Shown here: piece by piece, positions 1 through 8,479 of the stretch
How positions within the stretch are numbered: position 1 is the first letter of the stretch
Layout of the letters: every line of letters begins with the position of its first letter
From: Paractinoplanes durhamensis
GTDB lineage: Bacteria > Actinomycetota > Actinomycetes > Mycobacteriales > Micromonosporaceae
Assembly: GCF_016862175.1 (NCBI RefSeq)
Contig: NZ_BOML01000064.1
Coordinates: 1-64,000, forward strand
DNA: 64,000 nucleotides
Reading direction: 5' to 3'
Position numbers and translations under genes: made by a program
Notes under the pieces: generated by a model
The model's database searches: none
What the model was told of the DNA's origin: nothing
Seen by the model: only the letters and a program-made list of their open reading frames with translations

Positions 1-20
1 GGCCGCAGGCGCCGCCTGCC

Positions 21-764
21 ATGACCGTCAGGTGGGGGACTCTGGTGTTCACGCTGGTGCTCGCGTCGGTGGCGGCGTTTCTGCTGGCCGTGCTCTCGGC
101 GGTTGCCGGGTTCGGCGGCGGGGTGCTTCTGCTGCCGGTGTTTGTCGCGCTTTTCGGGCTTCGCTTCGCCGTGCCGATGCTGACGCTCACCCAGCTGTCC
201 AGCAACGGGGCCCGGGTGTGGCTCAATCGTGGCGCTGTCCGGTGGCGCATCGTCGGGTGGTTCGCGGCCGGAGCGGTTCCGCTGGCCGTTGCCGGCGGGC
301 TGCTCCTCACGCACGCTCCGCTCAGCCCGCTCAAGCGTGTCCTCGGCGTCTTCCTGATCGGTGTCGTGGTCTGGCGGCGACTGCCGCGGCGGGCCGGGCC
401 GCCGCGCGAGCGAACGTTCATCGGGGTCGGGGCGGCCTCCGGCTTCGGATCCGCGCTGTTCGGCTCGGTCGGGCCGCTGACCGCGCCGTTCTTTCTGGCG
501 TACGGACTCGCCCGCGCCGCCTACATCGGCACCGAGGCCGCCGCCGCGATCACCATGCACCTGACCAAGATCGCGGTCTACGGGGCCGGCGATCTGCTCA
601 CCACCCGAGTGCTGCTCTACGGCGCCGCCCTGACGCCGGCCACGCTCGCCGGAGCCTGGGTGGGCAAGAAGGTCGTCAACCGGGTCAGCGATCACACGTT
701 CGTCGTACTCGTCGAGATCGGTCTTGTCGTTGCGGGGTTGCTCCTCCTCGCCGGATTCTCGTAG
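21..764 (+). CDS. TauE/SafE-family sulfite/anion permease
   Basis: The 247-residue product is almost entirely hydrophobic, with about seven or eight membrane segments. It has the glycine-rich first helix (AVAGFGGGVLLLPVF) and the second-half repeat (GVGAASGFGSALFGSVGPL) typical of TauE/SafE permeases, which export or import sulfur-containing or other organic anions across the cytoplasmic membrane. The ATG at 21 has no visible ribosome site. An in-frame GTG at 45 is preceded by GGGGGA with 6-nt spacing and may be the true start. The substrate cannot be read from the sequence. The gene sits 5' of an unrelated envelope-hydrolase operon, separated by about 70 bp. Confidence 0.85.
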   Translation: MTVRWGTLVFTLVLASVAAFLLAVLSAVAGFGGGVLLLPVFVALFGLRFAVPMLTLTQLSSNGARVWLNRGAVRWRIVGWFAAGAVPLAVAGGLLLTHAPLSPLKRVLGVFLIGVVVWRRLPRRAGPPRERTFIGVGAASGFGSALFGSVGPLTAPFFLAYGLARAAYIGTEAAAAITMHLTKIAVYGAGDLLTTRVLLYGAALTPATLAGAWVGKKVVNRVSDHTFVVLVEIGLVVAGLLLLAGFS

Positions 765-835
765 CTGGTTCTCACCGCGCTCTCATCGGCGTTCGGGCAC
801 TCTCGATCCGCGCAGCATGCGGGGAGGAGAGTGTC

Positions 836-1762
836 ATGTCCTTGACGGGACGGCCGCTGATCGTGCTGGCGATCTTCGCCACCGCCGCGGCCCTGGCCGG
901 CACGATCGTGCTCTGGCGGCGCGGGCGGCGGCTGCGGCTGCTGTGGCGGACTCTCGGCGTCCTGGTCACCGAGGCGCTGCTGCTGTCCACCGTCGGCCTG
1001 GTGGCCAACCGGTTCGAGCAGTTCTACCCCTCCTGGTCGGCACTGCGGCAAACCAGCAACACCAGCGGCATTTCGTACGCCGTGAAACCCGGCCACCTCG
1101 ACGCCTCGTTGCCGGCGCTCGCCGGACCGGTGAGCACCTTTCCCTGGCTGCCGGCCGGATGGACCACCTGGCATCTCACCGCCGCACCGGCCGTCGCCGT
1201 CCCGCCGGGCTACCTGCTGCACCCGGCCTGGCGCTACTCCGTCGTGCTGGCCGTCGGTGCCTGGACGCACGCCGCCGAGACCGCGGCCGTCCGTACCGCC
1301 GGCACCGTCGCCGGCCCGGCGATCATGGTTTTCGTCCCGGCCGGCCCGCGGACCAGCGTGGCCACGCTCACCACGAGCCTGCCGGCCGCCCTCACCGGCG
1401 ATCTGCGCGTCACCGCCGGCCGCTGGGCGCTGGTCACGTCGAGCTCCGGCGCCGCTCTCGCCCGCATCGCCGCCGTCCGGGCACCGTCCCGCTACCCGGC
1501 GGTGGCCGTTCTCGGCGGCACGCCGGCCGCGGCATCGCTGGTGTCGCTGCCGGCCGGGATCGCATCCACCAGGGCCGGCGGCCTTGCCGCCGCTCTGACC
1601 TGGGCGTGCGAGCAGACCCCACCACCGCTGGCCGCATCGACGCCGCCCGTCACGCACCTGCCGGTCCACCGCCGGCCACGGCACCCGGCGGCCCGTCCGT
1701 CGGGCCCGGCCGTTCCGCCGGCACCCGGAGGTGACCATGTCGCCGGACAGCCTCGCCGTTGA
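836..1762 (+). CDS. membrane-anchored alpha/beta-hydrolase-like protein, degenerate paralogue of the next gene
   Basis: The start ATG follows GGGGAGGAGA. The 308-residue protein has two N-terminal membrane helices and an extracytoplasmic domain. Its N-terminus parallels the downstream protein: both have a positively charged loop, a second helix and then a NRxxxxYPxWxxL segment. Where the downstream paralogue has GFSAGG, this one has TSSSGA, so the nucleophile elbow is weakened although a serine remains. The block around the oxyanion hole is not recognisable. It overlaps the next gene by 26 bp, which suggests translational coupling. The function is unknown; it may be an accessory or inactive esterase-fold partner at the envelope. 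Confidence 0.65.
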   Translation: MSLTGRPLIVLAIFATAAALAGTIVLWRRGRRLRLLWRTLGVLVTEALLLSTVGLVANRFEQFYPSWSALRQTSNTSGISYAVKPGHLDASLPALAGPVSTFPWLPAGWTTWHLTAAPAVAVPPGYLLHPAWRYSVVLAVGAWTHAAETAAVRTAGTVAGPAIMVFVPAGPRTSVATLTTSLPAALTGDLRVTAGRWALVTSSSGAALARIAAVRAPSRYPAVAVLGGTPAAASLVSLPAGIASTRAGGLAAALTWACEQTPPPLAASTPPVTHLPVHRRPRHPAARPSGPAVPPAPGGDHVAGQPRR

Positions 1763-2762
1763 AGTGGTGGCGCTGGTCGCGACCGTGGCCGCCGCTGTCA
1801 TGCTGGGCATCGTGTGGGGCGCCGGGCGCAGCCGGTCGCGGATCCTGATCCGGTCGGCGGCCGTCGCCACCTGCCTGGCCACCGCGGCGGCCACCGGCGG
1901 AATCTGGGTGAACCGCCAGGTGGACACCTATCCGACCTGGGGGAGCCTGCTCGGCTCGACGTCGGCCGCCGCGGCCGCGCCCGCCACCGGCAGCGCCGGT
2001 CGCATCATCGGCTTCACCGTGGCCGGCCGGGCCAGCGGGATGACCATGCCGGTGTACGCCTACCTGCCGCCCGGCTACGACAGCCGGCCGGACACCCGGT
2101 TCCCGGTCGTCGAGGCGTTGCACGGGTACCCCGGGTCGCCGCTGCAGTGGATCCGCAGGTTCGGCGTCGCCGCCGTGCTCGACCAGGAGATCAGCGCCGG
2201 CCGGATGGCCCCCACCGTCGTGCTGTTCCCCTACCAGACGCCACAGCCGCTGGTCGACACCGAATGCGCCAACCTCGTCGGCGGCCCCCAGGCCGAGACG
2301 TTCCTGACCGTCGACGTGCCCGCCGCCGCCCGCGCCCGGCTGCATCTGCGCCCGACCGGGGACGGGTGGGGGCTCATCGGGTTCTCGGCCGGCGGTTACT
2401 GCGCCGCCGACCTGGCGTTGCGCCACCCGGGCGAGTACACCGCCGCGGCGAGCCTCTCCGGCTACGCCACCCCCGGTATCAGGATCGGCAACGGCACCGA
2501 GAACACCCTGTACGACGACGTATGGCGGCTGCGCCACCTGCCGATCCCGGCGGTCGCCCTCTACCTGTCCTGCGCCCGGGCCGATCCGGCCGCGATGCGC
2601 AGCACCGCCCAGCTGGCCCACGCGGCCCGGCCGCCGCTGGCGGTCACCACCGCCTTCATCAACGGCGGCGGGCACAACACGCAGACCTGGCTGGCCATGG
2701 AGGCGCCGGCGTTCGACTGGCTGTCCACCATGCTCGGGCGGCCCGTCGGCGGCCCGGTGTGA
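1737..2762 (+). CDS. membrane-anchored esterase of the alpha/beta-hydrolase fold (antigen-85/esterase D-like)
   Basis: This 341-residue protein has two N-terminal transmembrane segments followed by an extracytoplasmic alpha/beta-hydrolase domain. The visible elements are a YLPPGYD strand, an oxyanion-region HGYPGS, the nucleophile elbow GFSAGG with Ser near residue 217, and a C-terminal GGGHNTQTW that supplies the histidine near residue 313. This pattern matches the putative esterase family that contains mycolyltransferase/antigen 85 and esterase D relatives. ATG at 1737 is chosen because GGAGG lies 5 nt upstream; a GTG at 1731 overlaps that site. The gene overlaps its degenerate paralogue upstream and is 2 bp from the SGNH gene downstream. 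The substrate is unknown; an envelope ester is likely. Confidence 0.8.
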   Translation: MSPDSLAVEVVALVATVAAAVMLGIVWGAGRSRSRILIRSAAVATCLATAAATGGIWVNRQVDTYPTWGSLLGSTSAAAAAPATGSAGRIIGFTVAGRASGMTMPVYAYLPPGYDSRPDTRFPVVEALHGYPGSPLQWIRRFGVAAVLDQEISAGRMAPTVVLFPYQTPQPLVDTECANLVGGPQAETFLTVDVPAAARARLHLRPTGDGWGLIGFSAGGYCAADLALRHPGEYTAAASLSGYATPGIRIGNGTENTLYDDVWRLRHLPIPAVALYLSCARADPAAMRSTAQLAHAARPPLAVTTAFINGGGHNTQTWLAMEAPAFDWLSTMLGRPVGGPV

Positions 2763-2764
2763 GG

Positions 2765-3502
2765 ATGATCCGTACGCTCGCCTTCTGTTCGGTTGCTCTG
2801 TTGTGTTGCTCGTGGTGGGGTGCCGCGGTGCTGCCCCGGTCGAGCGGGCCGGTGGTGGTGGCGCTGGGTGACTCGGTGCCGGCCGGAACAGCGTGCGGCT
2901 GCACCCCGTTTCCCGCGCTGTATGCCCGGCTGTTGTCCGCCGACGGCCGGGCGACCGATCTGGCCCGGTCCGGTGCCACCTCCCGCGACGTGCTGTCCCA
3001 GGTCGATACGCCGGTGACCGTTTCGGCGCTGCGCTCGGCCTCGGCGGTGCTGCTGATGATCGGCGCGAACGACCTGGCCGCCGTCTTCGCCGGGGACGGC
3101 GGCACCAAGGCCTACGCCGACGCCGCGGCCCAGGTCGAGGCGAACGTGCGCGGCACGCTGAACGGGATCCGGCAGATCGTCGGGCCCTCGGTGACCGTTG
3201 ACGTGCTCGGCTACTGGAACGTGGTGGAGGACGGTGACGTCGCTCGGGCCGACTACGACGACGCGACCACGGCCGAGGCCGCGCGGATCACCGATCAGAC
3301 CAATGACGCGCTGCGGACGGCAGCATCCGGCCTGGCCCGCTACCTCCCGACGGCGGCGGTGTTCAAGGGCCCGACCGGCAGCGGCGATCCCACCGGCCTG
3401 CTGGCCGCCGACGGCGACCACCCCAACGCTCGCGGGCACGCGGCGATCGCCGCGCTGATCTACGCGGCGGGACGAGCCGGGACCAGGACGGCGGCCCGCT
3501 GA
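2765..3502 (+). CDS. secreted SGNH/GDSL-type hydrolase
   Basis: The 245-residue product starts with a short hydrophobic signal or anchor segment (AFCSVALLCCSWWGAAVL). It then shows the SGNH blocks: GDS with Ser37 (ALGDSVPAG), block III GAND, and block V DGDHPN with the Asp216/His219 pair. SGNH enzymes are extracellular esterases or deacetylases acting on lipids or polysaccharides. ATG at 2765 lies 2 bp after the upstream stop and uses the GAGG that overlaps that stop. It is the third gene of the envelope-hydrolase operon. The 3' end overlaps the convergent synthase gene by 43 bp. Confidence 0.87.
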   Translation: MIRTLAFCSVALLCCSWWGAAVLPRSSGPVVVALGDSVPAGTACGCTPFPALYARLLSADGRATDLARSGATSRDVLSQVDTPVTVSALRSASAVLLMIGANDLAAVFAGDGGTKAYADAAAQVEANVRGTLNGIRQIVGPSVTVDVLGYWNVVEDGDVARADYDDATTAEAARITDQTNDALRTAASGLARYLPTAAVFKGPTGSGDPTGLLAADGDHPNARGHAAIAALIYAAGRAGTRTAAR

Positions 3503-5199
3503 TCCGCACGCGCCGCTGTCCCGGCCGGCAGGAACGCCTCCGCGGCCAGGGCGGCGACGGCGATCCGGGGCAGGTCCCGGGCGGTGGGGAAGCACAGGTA
3601 GCGCGGCTGCCAGTCCGGCTGGTACTTGGCGTTCGACCGATACAGCGATTCGATCTGCCACAGCCGCGACGCCAGTCGCAGCAGCCGATGCCACAGCCGC
3701 AGCACCGGACCCGCACCGAGCTCGTCGGCGCGTGCGAAGACCGACCGCAGAACGGCGAAATTCAACGACATTCGCCGTACGCCCATGGCCGCCGCCGCCT
3801 CGATCGCGGTGACGATCATCAGCTCGGTCAGCCCGTTGTCGGCGGTGCGGTCACCGCGCATGAGGTCCAGCGACAGTCCGTCGGTGCCCCACGGCACGAA
3901 CTGCAGCAGCCCGCGCAGCCGCCCGCCGTTGTCCTGGGCCAGCACCAGCACGCAGTCGGCGTCGCGCGGATCGCCCAGCCGGGACAGCGCCATCGAGAAG
4001 CCCCGCTCGACCGGCCCGTCCCGGTAGGCGTCGGCCGCCCGGACCGCCTCGGCCAGCGCCGCCGCCGGCAGGTCCCGCTGCCGGGTCACCGCGCAGGTGT
4101 AGCCGGCTCGCCGCATCCGGGCCACCGCCTGGCGGACCGACCGCATCGGCCGGCCCTGCAGGCTGAACCCGGCGGTGTCGACGATCGCCTCGTCGCCGAG
4201 CTCGATCACGTCCAGGCCGGCCTGCCGGTACGCCCTGCCGCCGGCGTTGCCGCAGCCGAGCACCGCCGGCGTCCAGCCGTGCCGGGCGCACTCGGCCAGC
4301 CACGCCGCGATCGTCTCGGGCCAGGCCGAGGGCACCCCGACCGGATCGCCGGACGCCAGGCAGACGCCGTGGCCGACCCGGTAGGCGATCGCCGCCTGGC
4401 CGGAGGGTGCCCAGACCAGGGACTTGTCCTTTCGTAGCGCGAAGTAGCCGAGCGAGTCGCGGTCGCCGTACCGGCCGAGCAACGCGCGCAGCCGGTCGTC
4501 GTCCGCCTCGGTCCGGCGGGGCAGCGGCGTGCCCGGGCGCAGCAGCAGAACCACCCCGGCGATCGCCGCGAGCAGGCCGAACGCGCCGGTGGTGAGGTCC
4601 ACCGCCAGCGCCGCCCGCGGGTGCACGAAATGGATCGGCCCGGTGACCCCGACCAGGCCGAGCGCGGCCTCGACCGCCCATGCCCGCACCCCGGGCGCAC
4701 CGGCGAGCCGGTCCATGCGGACCGCGATCTCGACGAATCCCAGCAGCCAGCCGGTCGCCGCGAACCCGAGCAGCGCGGTCAGCGCCCGCCACCGGCTGCG
4801 CGGGTCGGCCACCGCCTGGAACCGCCCGCGCACCACGACCAGCAGCACCAGCAGCGCCGCCGATCCGGCCGCGGCGTCGACGTCGAGCCCCTTGGCCAGA
4901 TGCAGGAGCACGCCGGCGCCCGCCAGGGCGACGGCCAACTGCCAGGCCCGGTGCTTGCCGCGGCGCAGCCCGGCGCCCAGGTAGATCAACAGCGCCCCGG
5001 CCACGGCGGTGCCGGCCCGGGCCGACAGGACACCCGTGACCGGGATGAACTCGCTCAGTCCGGCCATCCGCCCGGCCCGGACCGGCGCGATCGCGGTGAC
5101 CACGTTGAACAGCCCCGCGAGCTGCACAATCCGCGCGATCGCCACCCGGCTCAGCGGCGGCCGCGACCGCCACTGCTGCTCGCTGCGCCTGCTCATCAT
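3460..5199 (-). CDS. lysyl-phosphatidylglycerol synthase-like protein (DUF2156, MprF C-domain family)
   Basis: The 579-residue protein has about six or seven N-terminal membrane helices, followed after residue ~240 by a cytosolic GNAT-like domain of the DUF2156 type (RYGDRDSLGYFALRKDK, then SGDPVG, and FAVLRSVFARAD). In MprF and actinobacterial LysX relatives this domain transfers an aminoacyl group from aminoacyl-tRNA to phosphatidylglycerol, reducing the negative charge of the membrane. No fused lysyl-tRNA synthetase is present. The start at 5199 is supported by GGAGGG seven nt upstream; starts at 5214-5217 are possible. The 3' end runs 43 bp into the convergent SGNH gene. The neighbouring two-component genes could regulate it, but that is inference. 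Confidence 0.78.
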   Translation of the reverse strand: MMSRRSEQQWRSRPPLSRVAIARIVQLAGLFNVVTAIAPVRAGRMAGLSEFIPVTGVLSARAGTAVAGALLIYLGAGLRRGKHRAWQLAVALAGAGVLLHLAKGLDVDAAAGSAALLVLLVVVRGRFQAVADPRSRWRALTALLGFAATGWLLGFVEIAVRMDRLAGAPGVRAWAVEAALGLVGVTGPIHFVHPRAALAVDLTTGAFGLLAAIAGVVLLLRPGTPLPRRTEADDDRLRALLGRYGDRDSLGYFALRKDKSLVWAPSGQAAIAYRVGHGVCLASGDPVGVPSAWPETIAAWLAECARHGWTPAVLGCGNAGGRAYRQAGLDVIELGDEAIVDTAGFSLQGRPMRSVRQAVARMRRAGYTCAVTRQRDLPAAALAEAVRAADAYRDGPVERGFSMALSRLGDPRDADCVLVLAQDNGGRLRGLLQFVPWGTDGLSLDLMRGDRTADNGLTELMIVTAIEAAAAMGVRRMSLNFAVLRSVFARADELGAGPVLRLWHRLLRLASRLWQIESLYRSNAKYQPDWQPRYLCFPTARDLPRIAVAALAAEAFLPAGTAARADQRAAVLVPARPAA

Positions 5200-5276
5200 C
5201 CTGCGTCCCTCCATCAACCCCGACGGCGTCCGGACCGTAGCGGGGCGTGGATGAGAAAACGGTGAATGCCGCGGGC

Positions 5277-5951
5277 TCAGCCCTGCGGGTCGAGGCGGTA
5301 GCCGGCGCCGCGCACCGTGCGGATCGTGTCCCGGCCGAACGGCCGGTCGACCTTGTCCCGCAGATATCGCACATACACGTCCACGACGTTGGACCCGCCG
5401 TCGTAGGCGAAGTCCCAGACATGCTCGATCAGGTGCGTCCGGGACAGGGTCTCGCCCGCCCGGCGCATCAGCTCGTGGAGCAGGGCGAACTCCTTGGCCG
5501 ACAACGTGATCGGCTGGTCACCGCGGCGCACGGTCCGGCTCGCCGGGTCGAGCACCAGGTCACCGGCGCGGACCAGGGCCGGCCGCGCCACGGGCTCCCG
5601 GCGCAGCAGCGCCCGCACCCGGGCCAGGAGCTCGTCCAGGGCGAACGGCTTGGTCAGGTAGTCGTCGGCACCCGCATCCAGGCCGCGAACCTTGTCGGCG
5701 GTCCCGTCGCGGGCGGTCAGCATCAGCACCGGCGTCCAGCGCTGTTTCGCGCGGATCTGCCGGCACACCTCGAATCCGTCCGGTGCGGGGATCATCGCGT
5801 CCAGCACCACGACACCGAACGGGTTCTCCACGATGGTCCAGATGGCGTCGGTGCCGGTGCCGACCGTGTCCACCGCGTAGCCCGCCCGGCGCAGACCGCG
5901 CTGGAGCATGGCGGCCATCGCCGGGTCGTCCTCGACGACGAGCACCCTCAT
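5277..5951 (-). CDS. OmpR/PhoB-family response regulator
   Basis: This 224-residue protein has a receiver domain (MRVLVVEDDPAM, with the phosphoacceptor Asp in VVVLDAMIP, the conserved Thr in MLTARDG and Lys in LTKPF) and a C-terminal winged helix (SAKEFALLHELMRRAGETLSRTHLIEHVWD, ending TVRGAGYRLD). It binds DNA as a phosphorylated dimer. The open frame continues far upstream, but ATG at 5951 begins exactly at the canonical receiver start; an ATG at 5963 is an alternative. It is divergent from the likely cognate kinase gene, with about 107 bp between them. Confidence 0.92.
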   Translation of the reverse strand: MRVLVVEDDPAMAAMLQRGLRRAGYAVDTVGTGTDAIWTIVENPFGVVVLDAMIPAPDGFEVCRQIRAKQRWTPVLMLTARDGTADKVRGLDAGADDYLTKPFALDELLARVRALLRREPVARPALVRAGDLVLDPASRTVRRGDQPITLSAKEFALLHELMRRAGETLSRTHLIEHVWDFAYDGGSNVVDVYVRYLRDKVDRPFGRDTIRTVRGAGYRLDPQG

Positions 5952-6058
5952 GCGGCCCAGCATAGGGCCGGGATCGAGATCAGCAGCGGGCCGCGTCATG
6001 CCGGCCAGCCTGGTCCACCCGTCATGAGAGGATCGTGAAGATCGGGGGAGGTGACCTG

Positions 6059-7402
6059 GTGCGGCTGGTTCCCGCCTCCCTGCGCGCCCGGCTGGCGGTG
6101 CTGTTCGGGGCGGGCACTCTGCTGGTGTTGCTGCTGGCGTTGTCGCTGCTCTATCTGGCCCTGGACCGGCAGCTCGCGGGGGCGGTGGACGTGGCTCTGG
6201 CCGGGCGCAGCGACGATCTGATGGCCGGCGTGCGAGCCCAGGATCTGACCGCGGTGGCCGGGGATCCGATGGCGCAGCTCTACGACTCCGCCGGGACACC
6301 GATCGCCACGTCGGTGTCGATCGCGGGCCGGGTGCTGCTGAGCCCGGCGCAGGCCCGCGAGGTTCGGGGCACCACGGTGTCGAGCCGGACGCTGCCGCTG
6401 GGCACGGACGGCGCACCGCTGCGGGTGCGGCTGCGGTCGCAGCCGGTCGGCCGGACCGGGCAGGTGCTGACCGTCGCGTTGCCGACGGCCGCCGTCGAGG
6501 ACGCCGGCGACCGGCAGCTGATCGTGCTGGCCGTGGCCGCACCGTTGCTGATCGCCCTGCTGGCCGGCCTGGGCTGGTTGCTGCTGCGGGCCGCGCTGCG
6601 CCCGGTCGACCTGCTGACCCGCGAGGCCGCCGCCATCTCGACGCTCGACTCCGATCGCCGCCTGCCGGTGGTCCGCGGCGACGACGAGATCGCCCGGCTC
6701 GCCGCCACCCTCGACGGCATGCTCGCCCGGCTGTCGGTCGCCTTCGCCCGGGAGCGGGCCTTCGTCGACGACGCCGGCCACGAGCTGCGCACGCCCCTCG
6801 CCGTGCTGCGCGGCGAGATCGACCTGGCGCTGGGTGCCGTCGACGATCCGGACGAGGTCCGGGAGTCACTGCTGGCCGCCCAGGGCCAGGTCGCCCGGTT
6901 GGAGCGGCTCACCGAGGACCTGTTGCTGCTGGCCCGGGAACGCGCCGGCGCCCTGGTCGTGCACCGCGTTCCGGTCGACCTCACCGACCTGGCGATCGCG
7001 GAGACCGAGCTCCTCGCCCCGGTGACCGGGCTGGCGTTCGCCGTCGCCGGCGGTCCGGTGGTCGTCGAGGCGGACGCCGACCGGCTACGGCAGGTGCTGA
7101 TCAACCTGGCCACCAACAGCGCGGCGGCCGGCGCCACCGCGGCGCACCTCACGATCGGCGCCGACGGTGCGACGGCCCGCCTCGAGTGGGCCGACGACGG
7201 CCCGGGCTTCCCGCCCGGCCTGCTCGCCGCCGCGTTCGAGCGGTTCGTTCGCGGCGACCCGGCACGCAGCGGGGCCTCGGGCGCCGGGCTGGGACTGTCC
7301 ATCGTCCGGGCCGTGGTGGCCGCGCACGGCGGCACCGCCCAGCTCGGCAACGGCGGCCCGCTCGGCGGCGCCGTCGTCACGGTGCGGCTGCCGGCCGGCT
7401 GA
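6059..7402 (+). CDS. sensor histidine kinase (HisKA type)
   Basis: The 447-residue kinase has two transmembrane helices (about residues 7-30 and 155-180) flanking a periplasmic-type sensor loop, then HAMP, HisKA (DDAGHELRTPL, phosphoacceptor His near 241) and HATPase_c with an N box (INLATNSAAAG), G1 (DDGPGF) and G2 (GAGLGLSIV). GTG at 6059 is preferred because GGGGGAGG lies 7 nt upstream; an in-frame GTG at 6035 would put that site inside the gene. It probably phosphorylates the divergently encoded OmpR-type regulator. The signal is unknown. Confidence 0.9.
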   Translation: MRLVPASLRARLAVLFGAGTLLVLLLALSLLYLALDRQLAGAVDVALAGRSDDLMAGVRAQDLTAVAGDPMAQLYDSAGTPIATSVSIAGRVLLSPAQAREVRGTTVSSRTLPLGTDGAPLRVRLRSQPVGRTGQVLTVALPTAAVEDAGDRQLIVLAVAAPLLIALLAGLGWLLLRAALRPVDLLTREAAAISTLDSDRRLPVVRGDDEIARLAATLDGMLARLSVAFARERAFVDDAGHELRTPLAVLRGEIDLALGAVDDPDEVRESLLAAQGQVARLERLTEDLLLLARERAGALVVHRVPVDLTDLAIAETELLAPVTGLAFAVAGGPVVVEADADRLRQVLINLATNSAAAGATAAHLTIGADGATARLEWADDGPGFPPGLLAAAFERFVRGDPARSGASGAGLGLSIVRAVVAAHGGTAQLGNGGPLGGAVVTVRLPAG

Positions 7403-7503
7403 CCGGTGTCGTCATCAGCCGGGTGGGCAGCGGCATCAGGTAGACCCGGACCTGTTGCGGGAGATCGAAACGATCATCGGGCGGAGTCGAGGGAAGGTCA
7501 CCG

Positions 7504-8370
7504 CTACCGGCCTTCACCGGGGCCGCCGTTGGCCCACGTGTCCAAGGTCCGGTGGATCTCGGCGAGGCGATGCTCGTTCCATGCGGCGGACGGGTCCGGT
7601 TCGAGGAATGCCATGGCGATGCTCGCCATGCCGATAGCGGGCAGGGACCACTGATCGGCACCCGCCGCGCCGGGTGGTTTGGCGACCATCCGGCTGGTAG
7701 CGACCTCAGGGGTGGACAGCGCGGCGATTACCAAGCCGCGCATGGTGGCACTGAGTAGCGCGGCGAGGGTTTCGAAGCTCGTGGCGAGCTCGGGCCGCAG
7801 CCGATAGCCGAACAGGCCGGCGATTTGCGTCCAGGCCTGGGCGACGAGCGCGATGTGGCGGGCCTCCGCGTGCGCGAGTGCGGCCTGGATCTGGTTGCGG
7901 AGATCGCCGTCGGACAGGCCCGAGAACGTCGCGTGCAGGGCCAGATAGGTTCGCCATTCGGGCGAGGCGAGGATGCTCCGGTAGTCCAGCAGTGCCAACT
8001 GGCGGATCAGTTCGAGGATCAGGCTGTGGCGCTGCCCGGGCGTCCGCAGCCATTCCCGGCGCTCGTTGAGTACTTGCTTGATGAGCGAAATCTCATCCTT
8101 GATGATCGCCGGGCTGGCGCTGCCGGCCAGCTCTTTGACCAGGTCACTGAAGAACAGATCCTTGTACGGCCAGTGCCGGTACGCCGTGCTGCGGGAGACG
8201 TCCGCGTCGCGGATGACGTCCTCGAACCGGATGTGATCCAGGCTCACGGTCAGTCCGGTCCGGTTGACCATGTCGATGGCGGCCCGCAGCATCCGGTCGC
8301 GCGTCTGCTGATCGGACAAGCGGCGGTTGCGCCGCCCGAGGCCGGTCGGAGCGGACGGATGTTCGGTCAT
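7504..8370 (-). CDS. TetR-family transcriptional repressor
   Basis: The 288-residue protein has an N-terminal TetR helix-turn-helix (residues ~20-75, with RFEDVIRDADVSRSTAYRHWPYKDLFFSDLV) and a long helical ligand-binding domain. ATG at 8370 (MTEHPS) precedes the first DNA-binding helix by the usual distance; the open frame upstream of it crosses the promoter and operator. It is divergent from a nitroreductase/YceI pair and shares a perfect palindrome with it, so local autoregulation and repression of those genes are likely (inference). Confidence 0.88.
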   Translation of the reverse strand: MTEHPSAPTGLGRRNRRLSDQQTRDRMLRAAIDMVNRTGLTVSLDHIRFEDVIRDADVSRSTAYRHWPYKDLFFSDLVKELAGSASPAIIKDEISLIKQVLNERREWLRTPGQRHSLILELIRQLALLDYRSILASPEWRTYLALHATFSGLSDGDLRNQIQAALAHAEARHIALVAQAWTQIAGLFGYRLRPELATSFETLAALLSATMRGLVIAALSTPEVATSRMVAKPPGAAGADQWSLPAIGMASIAMAFLEPDPSAAWNEHRLAEIHRTLDTWANGGPGEGR

Positions 8371-8390
8371 GAGGGCGATCCTACCCGAGG

Positions 8391-8413
8391 ACTTGAGACA
8401 CTGTATCTCAAGT
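8391..8413. promoter_or_regulatory. perfect palindromic operator in the TetR/nitroreductase divergent region
   Basis: ACTTGAGA at 8391-8398 and its exact reverse complement TCTCAAGT at 8406-8413 are separated by 7 nt (CACTGTA). The site lies 21 bp upstream of the TetR start codon and about 66 bp upstream of the nitroreductase start, which is the expected place for a TetR operator. Confidence 0.75.
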
Positions 8414-8479
8414 CTAAAACCCCGTATGGTTCGGACCACCGCAAGCTTCGGCGAGCAACCAGGAGGAGGGCGATGACCG

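Noticed and set aside
5952-6869. N-terminal extension of the OmpR regulator frame
   Set aside because: The extension is Arg/Pro/Ala-rich, lies antisense to the kinase gene, and the receiver domain starts exactly at the internal ATG.
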